Part shown: one piece after another, positions 24,621 to 33,464 of the stretch
Layout of the letters: every line of letters begins with the position of its first letter
Numbering within the stretch: the stretch's first letter is position 1
NCBI GenBank assembly: GCA_017744495.1
Contig: JAGIBE010000257.1
Span: forward strand, 1 to 54,433
Origin: Caulobacter sp.
GTDB lineage: Bacteria; Pseudomonadota; Alphaproteobacteria; Caulobacterales; Caulobacteraceae
Reading direction: 5' to 3'
DNA length: 54,433 bases
Program-made: the position numbers and the translations under genes
Notes under the pieces: model-generated
What the model was told of the DNA's origin: nothing
The model's input: the letters and a program-made list of their open reading frames with translations, nothing else
The model's database searches: none

Positions 24621-26011
24621 ACGGGTCCCATCTCTGACGGCATGTATTTCTCGCGCATCGTCACCAATTCCTCGGCCAGGGTGGGGTGCACGGCGCAGGT
24701 GGAATCCCACTGTTGCTTGGTCACGCCCATCTTCACGGCGATGGCGGCCATCTGGATGATCTCCGGCGAGTCCGGTCCCACCACGTGCACCCCGACCACC
24801 TTCTGGTCGTCCTGCTTGACCACCAGCTTCATCAGGCAGCGGTCCTGGCCGCCGTAGAAGGTGACCTTCATGGGGCGGAAGACGGCGCGGTAGATATCGA
24901 CCTTGCCGAAGGCGTGACGGGCCTGGGCCTCGGTCATGCCCACCGTGCCGACCGGCGGCTGCGAGAACACCGCCGAGGCGACCATGTCGTGATCGAAGCT
25001 GGTCGGGTTGTCGTAGAACTCGGTCTGGGCGAACGCCGCACCTTCGCGGATCGCCACCGGGGTCAGGTTGATGCGGTCGGTGACGTCGCCCACCGCCCAG
25101 ATGTTGTCGGCGGTCGTCCTGGAGTGCTCATCGACGATGATCGCGCCCCGGTCGTTGAGCTGGACCCCCACCTTCTCCAGGCCGAGGCCCGCCACATAGG
25201 GGTCGCGGCCGGTGGCGAACATCACCACGTCGGTCTCGAAGGTCAGCTCATTGTCGAAGGTGCTGAGGAGACCTGCATCGGTCTTCTCGATCTTCTGGTG
25301 CGAACAACCCAGCACGACCTTGATCCCGCGCTTCTCCAGTTCGTCGGCCAGATGCATCCGAACGTCGTCGTCGAAGCCGCGCAGGATGTTGGCGCCGCGG
25401 TAGCAGAGCGTGGTCTGCACGCCCAGGCCGTTGAAGATGCTGGCGAACTCGACGGCGATATAGCCGCCGCCCACCACCATCACCCGCTTGGGCAGTTCGG
25501 GCAGATGGAAGGCCTCGTCCGAGGTGATGCCCAGCTCCGCGCCCGGGAAGTCCGGCTTCCAAGGACGGCCGCCGGTGGCGACGAGGATCTTGCGGGCGGT
25601 GTAGCGGCCCGCGTCCTTGGAACCCTGCTTGGGCAGGACCTCGACGGTGTGCTTGTCGATGATCTGGGCCCGGCCGTGCAGCAGATGCGCGCCGGCCTTC
25701 TGCAGGTTGGTCACGTAGATGCCCGACAGGCGGGCGATCTCGACGTCCTTGTCGTGCAGGAAGCCCTTCCAGTCGAAGCTGGCCTCGCTGATCGTCCAGC
25801 CGTAGCCCTTGGCGGTCTTCAGCTGGGCCTTCACCTCGCTGGCGTAGACCATGAACTTCTTGGGCACGCAGCCGCGGATCACGCAGGTGCCGCCCACCCG
25901 GTATTCCTCGGCCACGGCGACCTTGGCGCCGCTCATGGCGGCCAGGCGGGCGGCGCGCACGCCCCCCGAACCGGCGCCGATGACGAAGAGGTCGAAGTCG
26001 TACTCAGCCAT
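24617..26011 (-). CDS. gor: Glutathione-disulfide reductase
   Basis: 464 residues. A FAD/NADPH disulfide reductase that keeps glutathione reduced in the cytosol. FAD site DLFVIGAGSGGVRAARLAA; redox-active pair in GGTCVIRGCVPKKF (C43 and C48 approx.); NADPH site VMVVGGGYIAVEFASIF; second FAD site WAVGDVTDRINLTPVA; and catalytic CAVHPTLAEE at the C-terminus. All key residues are present and the length is normal. Second-to-last gene of the unit glmU-rpiA-gor-ligase, 68 bases after rpiA. Confidence 0.95.
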   Translation of the reverse strand: MAEYDFDLFVIGAGSGGVRAARLAAMSGAKVAVAEEYRVGGTCVIRGCVPKKFMVYASEVKAQLKTAKGYGWTISEASFDWKGFLHDKDVEIARLSGIYVTNLQKAGAHLLHGRAQIIDKHTVEVLPKQGSKDAGRYTARKILVATGGRPWKPDFPGAELGITSDEAFHLPELPKRVMVVGGGYIAVEFASIFNGLGVQTTLCYRGANILRGFDDDVRMHLADELEKRGIKVVLGCSHQKIEKTDAGLLSTFDNELTFETDVVMFATGRDPYVAGLGLEKVGVQLNDRGAIIVDEHSRTTADNIWAVGDVTDRINLTPVAIREGAAFAQTEFYDNPTSFDHDMVASAVFSQPPVGTVGMTEAQARHAFGKVDIYRAVFRPMKVTFYGGQDRCLMKLVVKQDDQKVVGVHVVGPDSPEIIQMAAIAVKMGVTKQQWDSTCAVHPTLAEELVTMREKYMPSEMGPV

Positions 26012-26079
26012 CGCGGCGCTCCGGAATCACTTGGTCGGGCTCGGCTTGGCCATGAGCCCTGAAGAGGACGGATATGGGT

Positions 26080-26760
26080 CTAGGGGACCAGCTTGACCAC
26101 CCCGTCGTCCGTGCCCAGCAGGGCCTCGTCCGCCAGGTCCAGGAACAGGCCGTGGTCAACGACGCCGGTCACGGTCTTCAGGGCGGCGGCCAGGGCGGCC
26201 GGCTCGGCGATCACGCCCGACGGCAGGTCGTAGATCACGTTGCCGCCGTCAGTGACCACCACGCCCCGCTCGGCCATGCGCAGACGCGGCGGCAAGAGGT
26301 CGAACTCGGCGGCGATGTCGGCCAAGCGGTGGCCGGTGTGGACATGGCCGAAGCGCACGACCTCGATCGGCAGCGGGAACTTGCCCAGGTGCTCCACCTT
26401 CTTGGCCGCGTCGGCGATGACCACGCAGCGCTTGGACGCTTCCCAGACCAGCTTCTCGCGCAGCAGGGCCGCGCCTCCGCCCTTGATCAAGCTGAGGCCC
26501 GGCCCGACCTCGTCGGCGCCGTCCACGGTCAGGTCGATCGACTTGACGTCGTCCAGGGCCGTCAGCGGGATGCCCAGGTCGCGGGCCAGGTTGGCGGTGG
26601 CCTCGGAGGTCGGCACGCCGCGAATGTCCAGCTTGCGCGCGGCCAGGGCCTTGACGAACCAGGCGGCCGTCGAGCCCGTGCCCAGCCCCACCACCATGCC
26701 GGGCTCGACCAGCTGGGCCGCGGCCTCGCCCGAAATCCGCTTCTGATCGTCGGCGCTCAT
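26080..26760 (-). CDS. rpiA: Ribose-5-phosphate isomerase A
   Basis: 226 residues. RpiA interconverts ribose 5-phosphate and ribulose 5-phosphate in the non-oxidative pentose phosphate pathway. Signature stretches are [50 protein letters not shown] (catalytic D, E and K region), [11 protein letters not shown] and GVVDHGLFL. Its ATG overlaps the glmU stop (ATGA), so translation is coupled to glmU. It supplies sugar phosphates upstream of the DAHP synthase substrate erythrose 4-phosphate, but that link to the nearby gene is only suggestive. Confidence 0.95.
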   Translation of the reverse strand: MSADDQKRISGEAAAQLVEPGMVVGLGTGSTAAWFVKALAARKLDIRGVPTSEATANLARDLGIPLTALDDVKSIDLTVDGADEVGPGLSLIKGGGAALLREKLVWEASKRCVVIADAAKKVEHLGKFPLPIEVVRFGHVHTGHRLADIAAEFDLLPPRLRMAERGVVVTDGGNVIYDLPSGVIAEPAALAAALKTVTGVVDHGLFLDLADEALLGTDDGVVKLVP

Positions 26761-28130
26761 TTTTTCCCCTTCTTGGCCAGCTTCATCGACCGGAACCGTT
26801 CGGCCCAGCCAGGCTTGTCGACCTGCCCCGCCCGGGCGACGGCCAGGGCGTTGTCGGCGATGTCCTTGGTGATCACCGAGCCCGAGCCGGTCATCGCCCC
26901 GTCGCCCACCCGCACCGGCGCCACCAGGGCGCTGTTGGAGCCGATGAAGGCGCCGGCCCCGACATGGGTCTCGAACTTGTCGAAGCCGTCGTAGTTACAG
27001 AAGATCGTGCCCGCGCCGATATTGGCCTTCGGGCCGACCGAGCCGTCGCCCAGATAGGACAGGTGGTTGGCCTTGGCGCCGGCCCCGACCTTGACCTTCT
27101 TGACCTCGACGAAATTGCCGATGTGGGCGTCCGGACCGATGTCCGCGCCCGGGCGCAGGCGGGCGTAGGGACCGATCAGCGCGCCCTCTCCCACGGCCGC
27201 GCCTTCCAGGTGGCTGAAGGCCTTGATCACCGCGCCCGAGGCGACGCTGACGCCCGGCCCGAAGACCACGAACTGTTCGACGGTCACGCCGGCCGCCAGC
27301 CTGGTGTCCCAGCACAGGTGCACCGTGTCGGGCGCGGGCATGGTCACGCCCTCGACCAGGAAGGCGTTGCGGCGGGCGGCCTGCCAGACGGCCTCGGCGG
27401 CGGCCAGCTCGGCCTGGGAATTGACGCCCTGCACGGCGGCCTCCGGCGCGAAGGCGGCGCGGGTCGACAGGGCGCGGTCGTGGGCCAGGCCGACGACGTC
27501 GGTCAGGTAGTATTCCTTGTTGGCGTTGTCGTTGCCGACATGGGCCAGCAGGTCGAACAGCAGGGCGCGGTCGGCCGCCAGGACGCCCGAATTGCAGTGC
27601 TTGACCTGCTTGACCGTGTCGTCGGCGTCCTTGGCCTCGACGATGCGCAGCAGCACGTGGCCCGGCGCCAGGATCAGCCGGCCGTAGGCGCCCGGATTGG
27701 CGGCCTCGAAGCCCAGCACAGCCACGTCGGCGCCTTTCGCGCGCAGGTCGAACAGCGGCTGGATCACCGGGGCGCTCAGCAGCGGGCAGTCGGCGAAGGT
27801 CACCACCACGTCGCCGTCGAAATCGGCCAGGGCGTCGCGGGCGGCCAACACGGCGTGGCCGGTGCCCTGGGGCGGGTCCTGCAGCACCGTCGCGCCCTCG
27901 CCCAGGCGCTTGCGGGCGTGCTCGCCGACCTGCGGGCTGTGGGCGCCGACCACCACCACGATGCGCTCGCAATCCAGGGCCTGGGCGGTGTCGATGGCGT
28001 GGTCCAGCAGGGTCCGGCCGCCGATCTTGTGCAGCACCTTGGGCGTGGGCGACTTCATCCGCGTGCCCTGGCCGGCGGCCAGGATGACGGCCGCGCGGGG
28101 TCGGGCGGGCGAAGAGGCGGCGTTGGTCAT
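26757..28130 (-). CDS. glmU: Bifunctional UDP-GlcNAc pyrophosphorylase / GlcN-1-P acetyltransferase
   Basis: 457 residues. The N-terminal uridylyltransferase domain has [36 protein letters not shown] and FADCPLL. The C-terminal left-handed beta helix has the hexapeptide repeats from about 255, with the acetyltransferase segments [29 protein letters not shown] and [12 protein letters not shown]. It makes UDP-GlcNAc for peptidoglycan and lipopolysaccharide. It leads the minus-strand run of genes and is divergent from gph, 69 bases away. The C-terminus is lysine-rich (KLAKKGKK). Confidence 0.97.
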   Translation of the reverse strand: MTNAASSPARPRAAVILAAGQGTRMKSPTPKVLHKIGGRTLLDHAIDTAQALDCERIVVVVGAHSPQVGEHARKRLGEGATVLQDPPQGTGHAVLAARDALADFDGDVVVTFADCPLLSAPVIQPLFDLRAKGADVAVLGFEAANPGAYGRLILAPGHVLLRIVEAKDADDTVKQVKHCNSGVLAADRALLFDLLAHVGNDNANKEYYLTDVVGLAHDRALSTRAAFAPEAAVQGVNSQAELAAAEAVWQAARRNAFLVEGVTMPAPDTVHLCWDTRLAAGVTVEQFVVFGPGVSVASGAVIKAFSHLEGAAVGEGALIGPYARLRPGADIGPDAHIGNFVEVKKVKVGAGAKANHLSYLGDGSVGPKANIGAGTIFCNYDGFDKFETHVGAGAFIGSNSALVAPVRVGDGAMTGSGSVITKDIADNALAVARAGQVDKPGWAERFRSMKLAKKGKK

Positions 28131-28199
28131 GGGCGAAGCGACTCCCGAAGCACGGACCAAAGTTGCATTAGCCGCGCGTTTAGCCGAAAGGCCAGAGCC

Positions 28200-28946
28200 A
28201 TGCATGCCCAGAACGACATTCCCGTGGCCGATATCCCGAACCGCCAAGTCCTGAACGGCGCGACCATCGCCTTCGACCTCGACGGCACCCTGGTCGACAC
28301 CGCGCCCGACCTGGTGGCGTCGCTGAACCTCATCCTGGCCGAGGAAGGCCTGCCGGCTTTGCCCTTCGACGACGTGCGCAAGATGGTCGGCCGCGGGGCC
28401 AAGGCCCTGCTGGAGCGCGGATTCGCCGCCGCCGGCGCCCCACTGGACGCCGACCAGGCCCCCAAGTTGGTCGAACGCTTCATCGCCCTGTATCTCGGCC
28501 GCATCGCCCACGAGAGCGCGCCGTTTCCCGGTGTGATCGACACCCTCGTCGCGCTGCGGGCTTCCGGCGCCAAGCTGGCCGTCTGCACCAACAAGCTGAC
28601 CCACCTGTCGGTCGCCTTGCTCGATGCGCTGGACCTGACCCAGTATTTCGACGCCGTGGTCGGCGCTGACAGCGCCCCGGCCGCCAAGCCCGACCCGCGC
28701 CACGTGCTGGCGACGATCGCGGCCGTCGGCGGCGATCCGGCCCGCGCCGTGATGGTCGGCGACAGCATCAACGACGCCCTGGCCGCCAAGGCCGCCAAGG
28801 TCCCGGCCCTGCTCGTGACCTTCGGCTACACCGAGGCGCCGGTCGAGACCCTGGGCGGAGATCTGTTGATAGACGCCTTCTCCGACACCCCTTCGGCCTG
28901 TATCGCGCTTTTGTCCTCTTGCGCCCCCGAAACGGCCGGGCTATAG
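28200..28946 (+). CDS. gph: Phosphoglycolate phosphatase, HAD family
   Basis: 248 residues. HAD motif [16 protein letters not shown] (nucleophile and acid Asp), motif [10 protein letters not shown], motif III Lys in AAKPDPRHV, and motif [17 protein letters not shown] are all intact, with the helical cap between I and II. The enzyme removes 2-phosphoglycolate, which arises from DNA repair and oxygenase side reactions. The motif pattern and the partner tRNA/glmU context fit Gph, but related HAD phosphatases cannot be ruled out. ATG 28200 has AAAGG eight bases upstream; it is divergent from glmU. Confidence 0.85.
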   Translation: MHAQNDIPVADIPNRQVLNGATIAFDLDGTLVDTAPDLVASLNLILAEEGLPALPFDDVRKMVGRGAKALLERGFAAAGAPLDADQAPKLVERFIALYLGRIAHESAPFPGVIDTLVALRASGAKLAVCTNKLTHLSVALLDALDLTQYFDAVVGADSAPAAKPDPRHVLATIAAVGGDPARAVMVGDSINDALAAKAAKVPALLVTFGYTEAPVETLGGDLLIDAFSDTPSACIALLSSCAPETAGL

Positions 28947-28992
28947 GCCCCCTCCTCTCGCGGCGGGGTCTCACCGACCTCACCCATACGGC

Positions 28993-29067
28993 GGATGCGT
29001 AGCTCAGCGGGAGAGCACCTCGTTCACACCGAGGGGGTCACAGGTTCAATCCCTGTCGCATCCACCA
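28993..29067 (+). tRNA. tRNA-Val (CAC)
   Basis: Complete cloverleaf of 75 bases with encoded CCA. Acceptor GGATGCG/CGCATCC, D stem GCTC/GAGC, anticodon stem CCTCG/CGAGG with loop TTCACAC (anticodon CAC), T arm with GGTTCAATCC, discriminator A. Confidence 0.96.
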
Positions 29068-29144
29068 CTCACCTTTCCAATAATACGCACGCCACGCCGC
29101 GACAGCGCGCTTGGACAGCCAAGCGTCTTGGCGCGCTGAACCGA

Positions 29145-30050
29145 TCAAGCGTTTCGCTGCCCGCGCGCATAGGCGATCGGCGGCGTTCCGACCGATCGAG
29201 CGAAGGCGACGCTGAACGTACTGGCCGAGCTGTAGCCCACCCTTGCCGCGACCTCGGCGACGCTCACCTTCTCGCGGCGCAAGAGATCCTTGGCCAGCGC
29301 CATGCGCCAGCCCAGGAGATACTCCATCGGCGCGACGCCCACCTCGCGCCGGAACCGGTCGAAGAAGGCCGAGCGGGAAAGCGCCGCTTCGCGCGCCAGC
29401 TCGACCACCGTCCAGGCGTGGGCGGGGCGCTCATGCATTCGCCTCAGCGCGAGAGCCAACTGATCGTCGGCCAGTCCGCGCAACAGACCTGGAGGAGCCA
29501 GCGCGCAGGCGGTCGAGCGAAGGGTCTCGATCAGCAGGATCTCCAGCAGGCGGGCCAAGACGACCTCCCGCCCAGGCCGGTCGGCGCGCGTCTCGCCGTT
29601 CACCAGTTCGACCAGGGTGGTCAGCCGGCCTTCGCCACGCACATGCACCAGCCGGGGCAGCAGCGACACCAGCAGCTTGGCGTCGTCGGCGACGAAGGCG
29701 CAGTGGCCCACCAGCATGCGAACACTCGGCGGATCGTCGGGATCGCCGAGCCGGAACACCCCGGGGCTGATCTCGCTTCGCCGCGTCTCGACGCCCTCTC
29801 GCGGCGGTTCGAGGCTGGAGGTGGAGAAGTCGAAGGCCGCCGGCACGAGGACGAAGTCCCCCTGTTCGAGCGTCATCGGGTCCTGTCCCGCGACCGACAG
29901 ACGGCAGGCGCCTTCCAGGATCGCGCAATAGAACGGCCGGCCGTCGTCATCGGAACGGCGCACCCTCCAAGGGCCAGAAGCGATGACGAGCTTGGAGAAG
30001 GAGGCGCTGGGCTGCAGCAGCCCCACGACTTGCGCCAGGGGGTCGGTCAT
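29145..30050 (-). CDS. AraC-family transcriptional regulator (cupin_6 type)
   Basis: 301 residues. An N-terminal cupin sensor domain (about 1-185; PFYCAILEGACRLSVAG, GDFVLVPAAFDF) is followed by the AraC DNA-binding region with two helix-turn-helix motifs (SRSAFFDRFRREVGVAPMEYLLGWRMALAKDLL and VSVAEVAARVGYSSASTFSVAFARSVGTPPIAYAR). It is divergent from an SDR gene with 90 bases between the starts. Paired regulators of this type usually control the neighbouring dehydrogenase gene in response to a small organic compound. ATG 30050 is chosen because longer frames run antisense through the SDR gene. Confidence 0.9.
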   Translation of the reverse strand: MTDPLAQVVGLLQPSASFSKLVIASGPWRVRRSDDDGRPFYCAILEGACRLSVAGQDPMTLEQGDFVLVPAAFDFSTSSLEPPREGVETRRSEISPGVFRLGDPDDPPSVRMLVGHCAFVADDAKLLVSLLPRLVHVRGEGRLTTLVELVNGETRADRPGREVVLARLLEILLIETLRSTACALAPPGLLRGLADDQLALALRRMHERPAHAWTVVELAREAALSRSAFFDRFRREVGVAPMEYLLGWRMALAKDLLRREKVSVAEVAARVGYSSASTFSVAFARSVGTPPIAYARGQRNA

Positions 30051-30054
30051 TTTC

Positions 30055-30082
30055 GGACTTTGGCCAATGAGATTTGGACTTT
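30055..30082. promoter_or_regulatory. Direct repeat GGACTTT, probable AraC-regulator operator
   Basis: GGACTTT occurs at 30055-30061 and again at 30076-30082, 21 bases apart (two helical turns) and in the same orientation. The flanking T residues are similar (TTTC and ATTT). The pair lies between the divergent AraC and SDR genes. Same-face direct repeats are what AraC-family proteins bind. Confidence 0.5.
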
Positions 30083-30140
30083 CAATTGTAGCAGGTCCAC
30101 GCAAACCGCCTACCTGTCGTTCTCCTTCAAAGGAGCCGTC

Positions 30141-30884
30141 ATGAACACCATTCTGATCACCGGTTGCTCGTCGGGCTTCGGCCTCGAGACCGCCCGCTAT
30201 TTTCTCGACCGCGGTTGGACCGTCATCGCCACGATGCGGACCCCCGATTTGAACCTTCTGCCGCCTTCTGACCGTCTGCGGATTCTGCCGCTCGACGTGA
30301 CGAACGCCGATAGCATCGCCCGCGTGGTCGACGCCGCCGGCCCGATCGACGTGCTGGTCAACAACGCCGGAGTCGGCCTGCTCAACGCGGTGGAAGGCGT
30401 ATCCATGGACCAGGCGCGCGACGTGTTCGAGACCAACACGCTCGGGACCATCGCCATGACCAAGGCCTTCCTGCCGCAGTTTCGCGAGCGTCGCGCCGGT
30501 GTGGTGATCAACGTCACCTCCACGGTGACCCTGCGGCCGTTGCACCTGCTCTCGGTCTACACGGCCAGCAAGGCGGCGGTGAACGCCTTCACCGAGTCCA
30601 TGGCGCTTGAACTGGAGCCGTTTGGGGTCCGAGCACGGATCGTACTGCCAGGACTGGCGCCGGAGACCGCATTTGGCGCGAACGCACGCGCCCGCATGGG
30701 CATGAGCATTCCGGAGGCGTATGCCGAGGTGGGCGCCCAGGTGTTCGCGGGCTTTGAGAACCCCGGCCCCATCACGCGACCGACGGACGTCGCCGAGGCG
30801 GTCTGGCGGGCGGCCACCGATCCGGCCTCCCCGATGCGACTGCCCGCCGGCGCGGACGCGGTGGCGTTGGCCGCAGCGAGCTGA
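30141..30884 (+). CDS. Short-chain dehydrogenase/reductase
   Basis: 247 residues. Classical SDR: nucleotide site TGCSSGFG near the N-terminus, NNAG (VLVNNAGVG), active site Ser in NVTSTVTLRPL and Y-x3-K in VYTASKAAVNAF. The substrate is not known; the C-terminal part (PETAFGANARARMGMSIPE) is of the type found in NADP-dependent ketone or alcohol dehydrogenases. ATG 30141 follows AAAGGAG by six to seven bases. Divergent from and probably controlled by the AraC-family regulator. Confidence 0.9.
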   Translation: MNTILITGCSSGFGLETARYFLDRGWTVIATMRTPDLNLLPPSDRLRILPLDVTNADSIARVVDAAGPIDVLVNNAGVGLLNAVEGVSMDQARDVFETNTLGTIAMTKAFLPQFRERRAGVVINVTSTVTLRPLHLLSVYTASKAAVNAFTESMALELEPFGVRARIVLPGLAPETAFGANARARMGMSIPEAYAEVGAQVFAGFENPGPITRPTDVAEAVWRAATDPASPMRLPAGADAVALAAAS

Positions 30885-31115
30885 GGCTTTATCAGAAGCG
30901 GTCGTTGCTCGCTCGAGACCGACCGCTTCCCTTGGCTTTCCGATCTCGACGTCCCGCCCCCGCCCGAGAACCAGAACTTCAAGCTGGTCCCGCGGTCGGC
31001 CGTCGCCGGGAACCCGTGATTGCGACGTGGAGGCGCCGCCTTGCGACGCAGGGTCGCGGCGGCTGAGCCACAAAAGCGCATAGATTTCAGGAGGTCGGCA
31101 GGTCATCTTCCCGGG

Positions 31116-32345
31116 ATGACCGCGATCGCGTGCTTGAAAATCTTCGTCGGGGACGACCTGCGGTTCGCAGACTCGGAAACCATGGCCGCGCTGGTGGGCA
31201 AGGTGGCGGGCGCGTACCTGGAGACGGCGTGGACGTGGCCCAAGCGCTACGGATTGGTCGCGCCCTATTCGTTCGTGCTCGCCGATCCACGCGCCACGCA
31301 ACTGGACGCCCGCGAACTTCGGGCCCTCGCGGCCGATCTCCAGTTCAAGCTGTTCGGCGAGAAGGGCGCGGGCGATGTCTCGCTGCTGATGTTCGAAGGC
31401 GACCAGACCGACGTCATGCGGTTCGCCAGTACGCACGGCGAAGCCCTGAGAGCGCTTTTGTCGGGCGATGATGACGGCGCCTTCGCCGGCCGTGTCTGCA
31501 AGATCACGCCCAGCGGCGTCCAGAGCATCAAGCCGCCGGGAGGGCCGGTCGAAGGCGCCCCGCCCGCCGAGGTTCTGGCGGCGATCGAGCCGCAGCCGCC
31601 GCTGGGGGGCATCGATGAGTTGCTCAGCGCGCCCAAGCCCAACACCGGCTGGTGGGGCATCTACTATCTCAACAAGGAACGGTTCGTCGGCAGCGGCGTC
31701 GACTGGCGTGTCGCTTGGGACGACCTCGCGTTCGGCGCCATCGAGGACGCCGATGTCGCCGCGCGGGACCAGGCCTGTCTGAGCGCCGCGTTCGAACAGC
31801 TGAGCGCGCCCCGTCCGGGCTACATCTTCCTGCCGCTCTGCTTTTCGTCGCTGATCAAGCCGACGCTGCGGGAGACCTATCGCGCTCATGTCGAAAAGTT
31901 TCCGCGCGCCCTGCGCCCGCGGATGGCCGCCAGCGTGTACGACGTGCCGCGAGAGCCCTCCTACGCCGCGATCGGTCAGATCCGCAATTTCCTGAGTCCA
32001 TATTTTTCGCTGATCGACCTGCACGTGAAGGACCCGGGTTTCCGGATCGAAAGCTTGCCGGCGGGCGCGGTGAACAGCGTCACGCTCGTGCTCGAAGGCT
32101 CGGATGAACGCGCTCGTCTGGCGGCGATCTCCCGCTTCCTGCAGGACCCGCAGGCCTATCGCGCCAAGCGCGTCTGGCAAGGCGTGGCCATGGTCAACAG
32201 CCTCAAGGAACTCGACCTTTGCCGGAAACTGAAAGCGCCGTTCCTCAGCGGGCCGATGGTTGCGCCGCTGACCAGCGCGCCGACCGGCGAGATCGCCTGC
32301 CCTGCACTGAATTTGCCTTATCGCACCTGGGCTGAGGTCCCCTAG
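31116..32345 (+). CDS. Hypothetical protein with possible EAL-like C-terminal fold
   Basis: 409 residues. I do not recognise the N-terminal half (about 1-150, with DLQFKLFGEKGAGDVSLLMFEGDQ). The C-terminal half (about 180-390) has a pattern of alternating strands and helices similar to degenerate EAL-type barrels of alphaproteobacteria: FVGSGVDWR, YIFLPLCFSSLIKPTLRETYRAHVEKFPRALRPRMAASVYDVP, and PYFSLIDLHVKDP. No EAL catalytic motif is visible, so any such domain would be inactive. The ATG at 31116 lacks a close Shine-Dalgarno (GGAGG is 21 bases upstream). It is convergent with the glucokinase-like gene, 27 bases away. The domain idea is inference only. Confidence 0.6.
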   Translation: MTAIACLKIFVGDDLRFADSETMAALVGKVAGAYLETAWTWPKRYGLVAPYSFVLADPRATQLDARELRALAADLQFKLFGEKGAGDVSLLMFEGDQTDVMRFASTHGEALRALLSGDDDGAFAGRVCKITPSGVQSIKPPGGPVEGAPPAEVLAAIEPQPPLGGIDELLSAPKPNTGWWGIYYLNKERFVGSGVDWRVAWDDLAFGAIEDADVAARDQACLSAAFEQLSAPRPGYIFLPLCFSSLIKPTLRETYRAHVEKFPRALRPRMAASVYDVPREPSYAAIGQIRNFLSPYFSLIDLHVKDPGFRIESLPAGAVNSVTLVLEGSDERARLAAISRFLQDPQAYRAKRVWQGVAMVNSLKELDLCRKLKAPFLSGPMVAPLTSAPTGEIACPALNLPYRTWAEVP

Positions 32346-32372
32346 AAGTCTGGGTGGGCGGCCTGGAAGGCC

Positions 32373-33335
32373 TCAGCGGAAAAAGGTCGTCAGACCAAGA
32401 AGCCCGCAATTGGGTTCGTTGACGAGGTAGAGCGGCACGTCGCGCAGATAGCCGGCCATGCGGCCCTTGGCCTCGAAGCGATCTCGCACGACCTGGCGGT
32501 CCAGGAGATTGCCGAACGACAGCATGATGGCGCTGATGATGTAGACCCCGCTGCGCGCGCCGGCCGTCAGGACCAGATTGCCGCAAACGGCGCCGAGCCA
32601 GCCGGACACCAAGTGGAAGGTTTCCAGCGCGAGCGGCTCGCCGGCGCGCGCCTCGGCCAGGAGGCTGGCGAGGTCCGTCCATCTCCGCGGCGCCTTGGCC
32701 AGGATGGAGAGCGCATGGGCCACGTCGAGCACGCCCTGGCCCGCCAGGACATGCTCGACTGAGACGTGACCATGCAGGCCGCGCAGGACCGCGATGACGT
32801 CGGCTTCACGATCGTTGGCGGCCGCGAGATCGACATGGCCGCCTTCCGCCGCCGCGGCCACCCACCCCACGAAGCCGTCAGGATTGAGGATCGACATGCC
32901 GACCCCGCCATCGGACGGGCCTACAGCGCCCGCCGGCGCGTCGCGGTGCGGCGCGCCCCCGCCGATCTGCTCCAGGGCCGAGCTTTCCAGCAGCGGCACC
33001 GCCAGGGCCCTGGCGGTGAAGTTGTTGACCAGGTGCAGGCGAGGCAGGTCGAGCCGCTCGCTCAGGACGGCGGTCTCCAGGCGCATCGGCGAGTGGGTCA
33101 GCTGGATGACGCCGTCGAGGACCGGACCCGGGGCGGCGATGGCCGCTCCCAACAGCCGACCCTCGAAGCCCGCGCGCAGGCCCGCCAGATGGTCGACGAG
33201 TTCGTCCTGACTGGCGCAGTCCACGCTGATCGCGTCGCCCGCGCCGGAGGAATCGGCGGCCAAGGCCAGACGCGCGCGCCGCCCATCGACGTCGGCGAGC
33301 AGGAAACGAGGCTGCGGATCAGAGACCGCGATCAT
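32373..33335 (-). CDS. Glucokinase-family protein, probably inactive
   Basis: 320 residues, glucokinase (Glk, PF02685-like) length. Conserved features are LTHSPMRLETAVL, HLVNNFTARALAVPLLE, AAEGGHVDLA, VEHVLAGQG and FEAKGRMAGYLRDVPLYLV. Key positions are changed. The catalytic Asp of the usual INDFTA motif is Asn105. The phosphate-1 motif DxGGTNxRL reads D15-V-D-G-R-R-A-R-L, and the adenosine motif GG in VYIAGG is S268-A269. Some sugar contacts remain, so it may bind a sugar without phosphorylating it. It is the last gene of the pectin/TonB run, 129 bases after the pectinesterase gene, and starts at ATG 33335 with GGAG upstream. Confidence 0.8.
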   Translation of the reverse strand: MIAVSDPQPRFLLADVDGRRARLALAADSSGAGDAISVDCASQDELVDHLAGLRAGFEGRLLGAAIAAPGPVLDGVIQLTHSPMRLETAVLSERLDLPRLHLVNNFTARALAVPLLESSALEQIGGGAPHRDAPAGAVGPSDGGVGMSILNPDGFVGWVAAAAEGGHVDLAAANDREADVIAVLRGLHGHVSVEHVLAGQGVLDVAHALSILAKAPRRWTDLASLLAEARAGEPLALETFHLVSGWLGAVCGNLVLTAGARSGVYIISAIMLSFGNLLDRQVVRDRFEAKGRMAGYLRDVPLYLVNEPNCGLLGLTTFFR

Positions 33336-33464
33336 GAAGAAGCTCCGTCGGACGCCCGTCGAGCCTCACCCACGGAACGCCGTTGGCCAATGTGGGACAT
33401 GGTCGCACCGTCGTCCACATCAGCAAGGGCGACGCGGAGGGCGAGCCGGCCCTTAGTCGGATTG

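Noticed and set aside
29145..32180. Minus-strand open frame of about 1000 codons through the AraC gene
   Set aside because: The frame upstream of 30050 runs antisense through the SDR gene and the 409-residue gene. It is an open shadow of GC-rich codons; only the last 301 codons are the AraC regulator.
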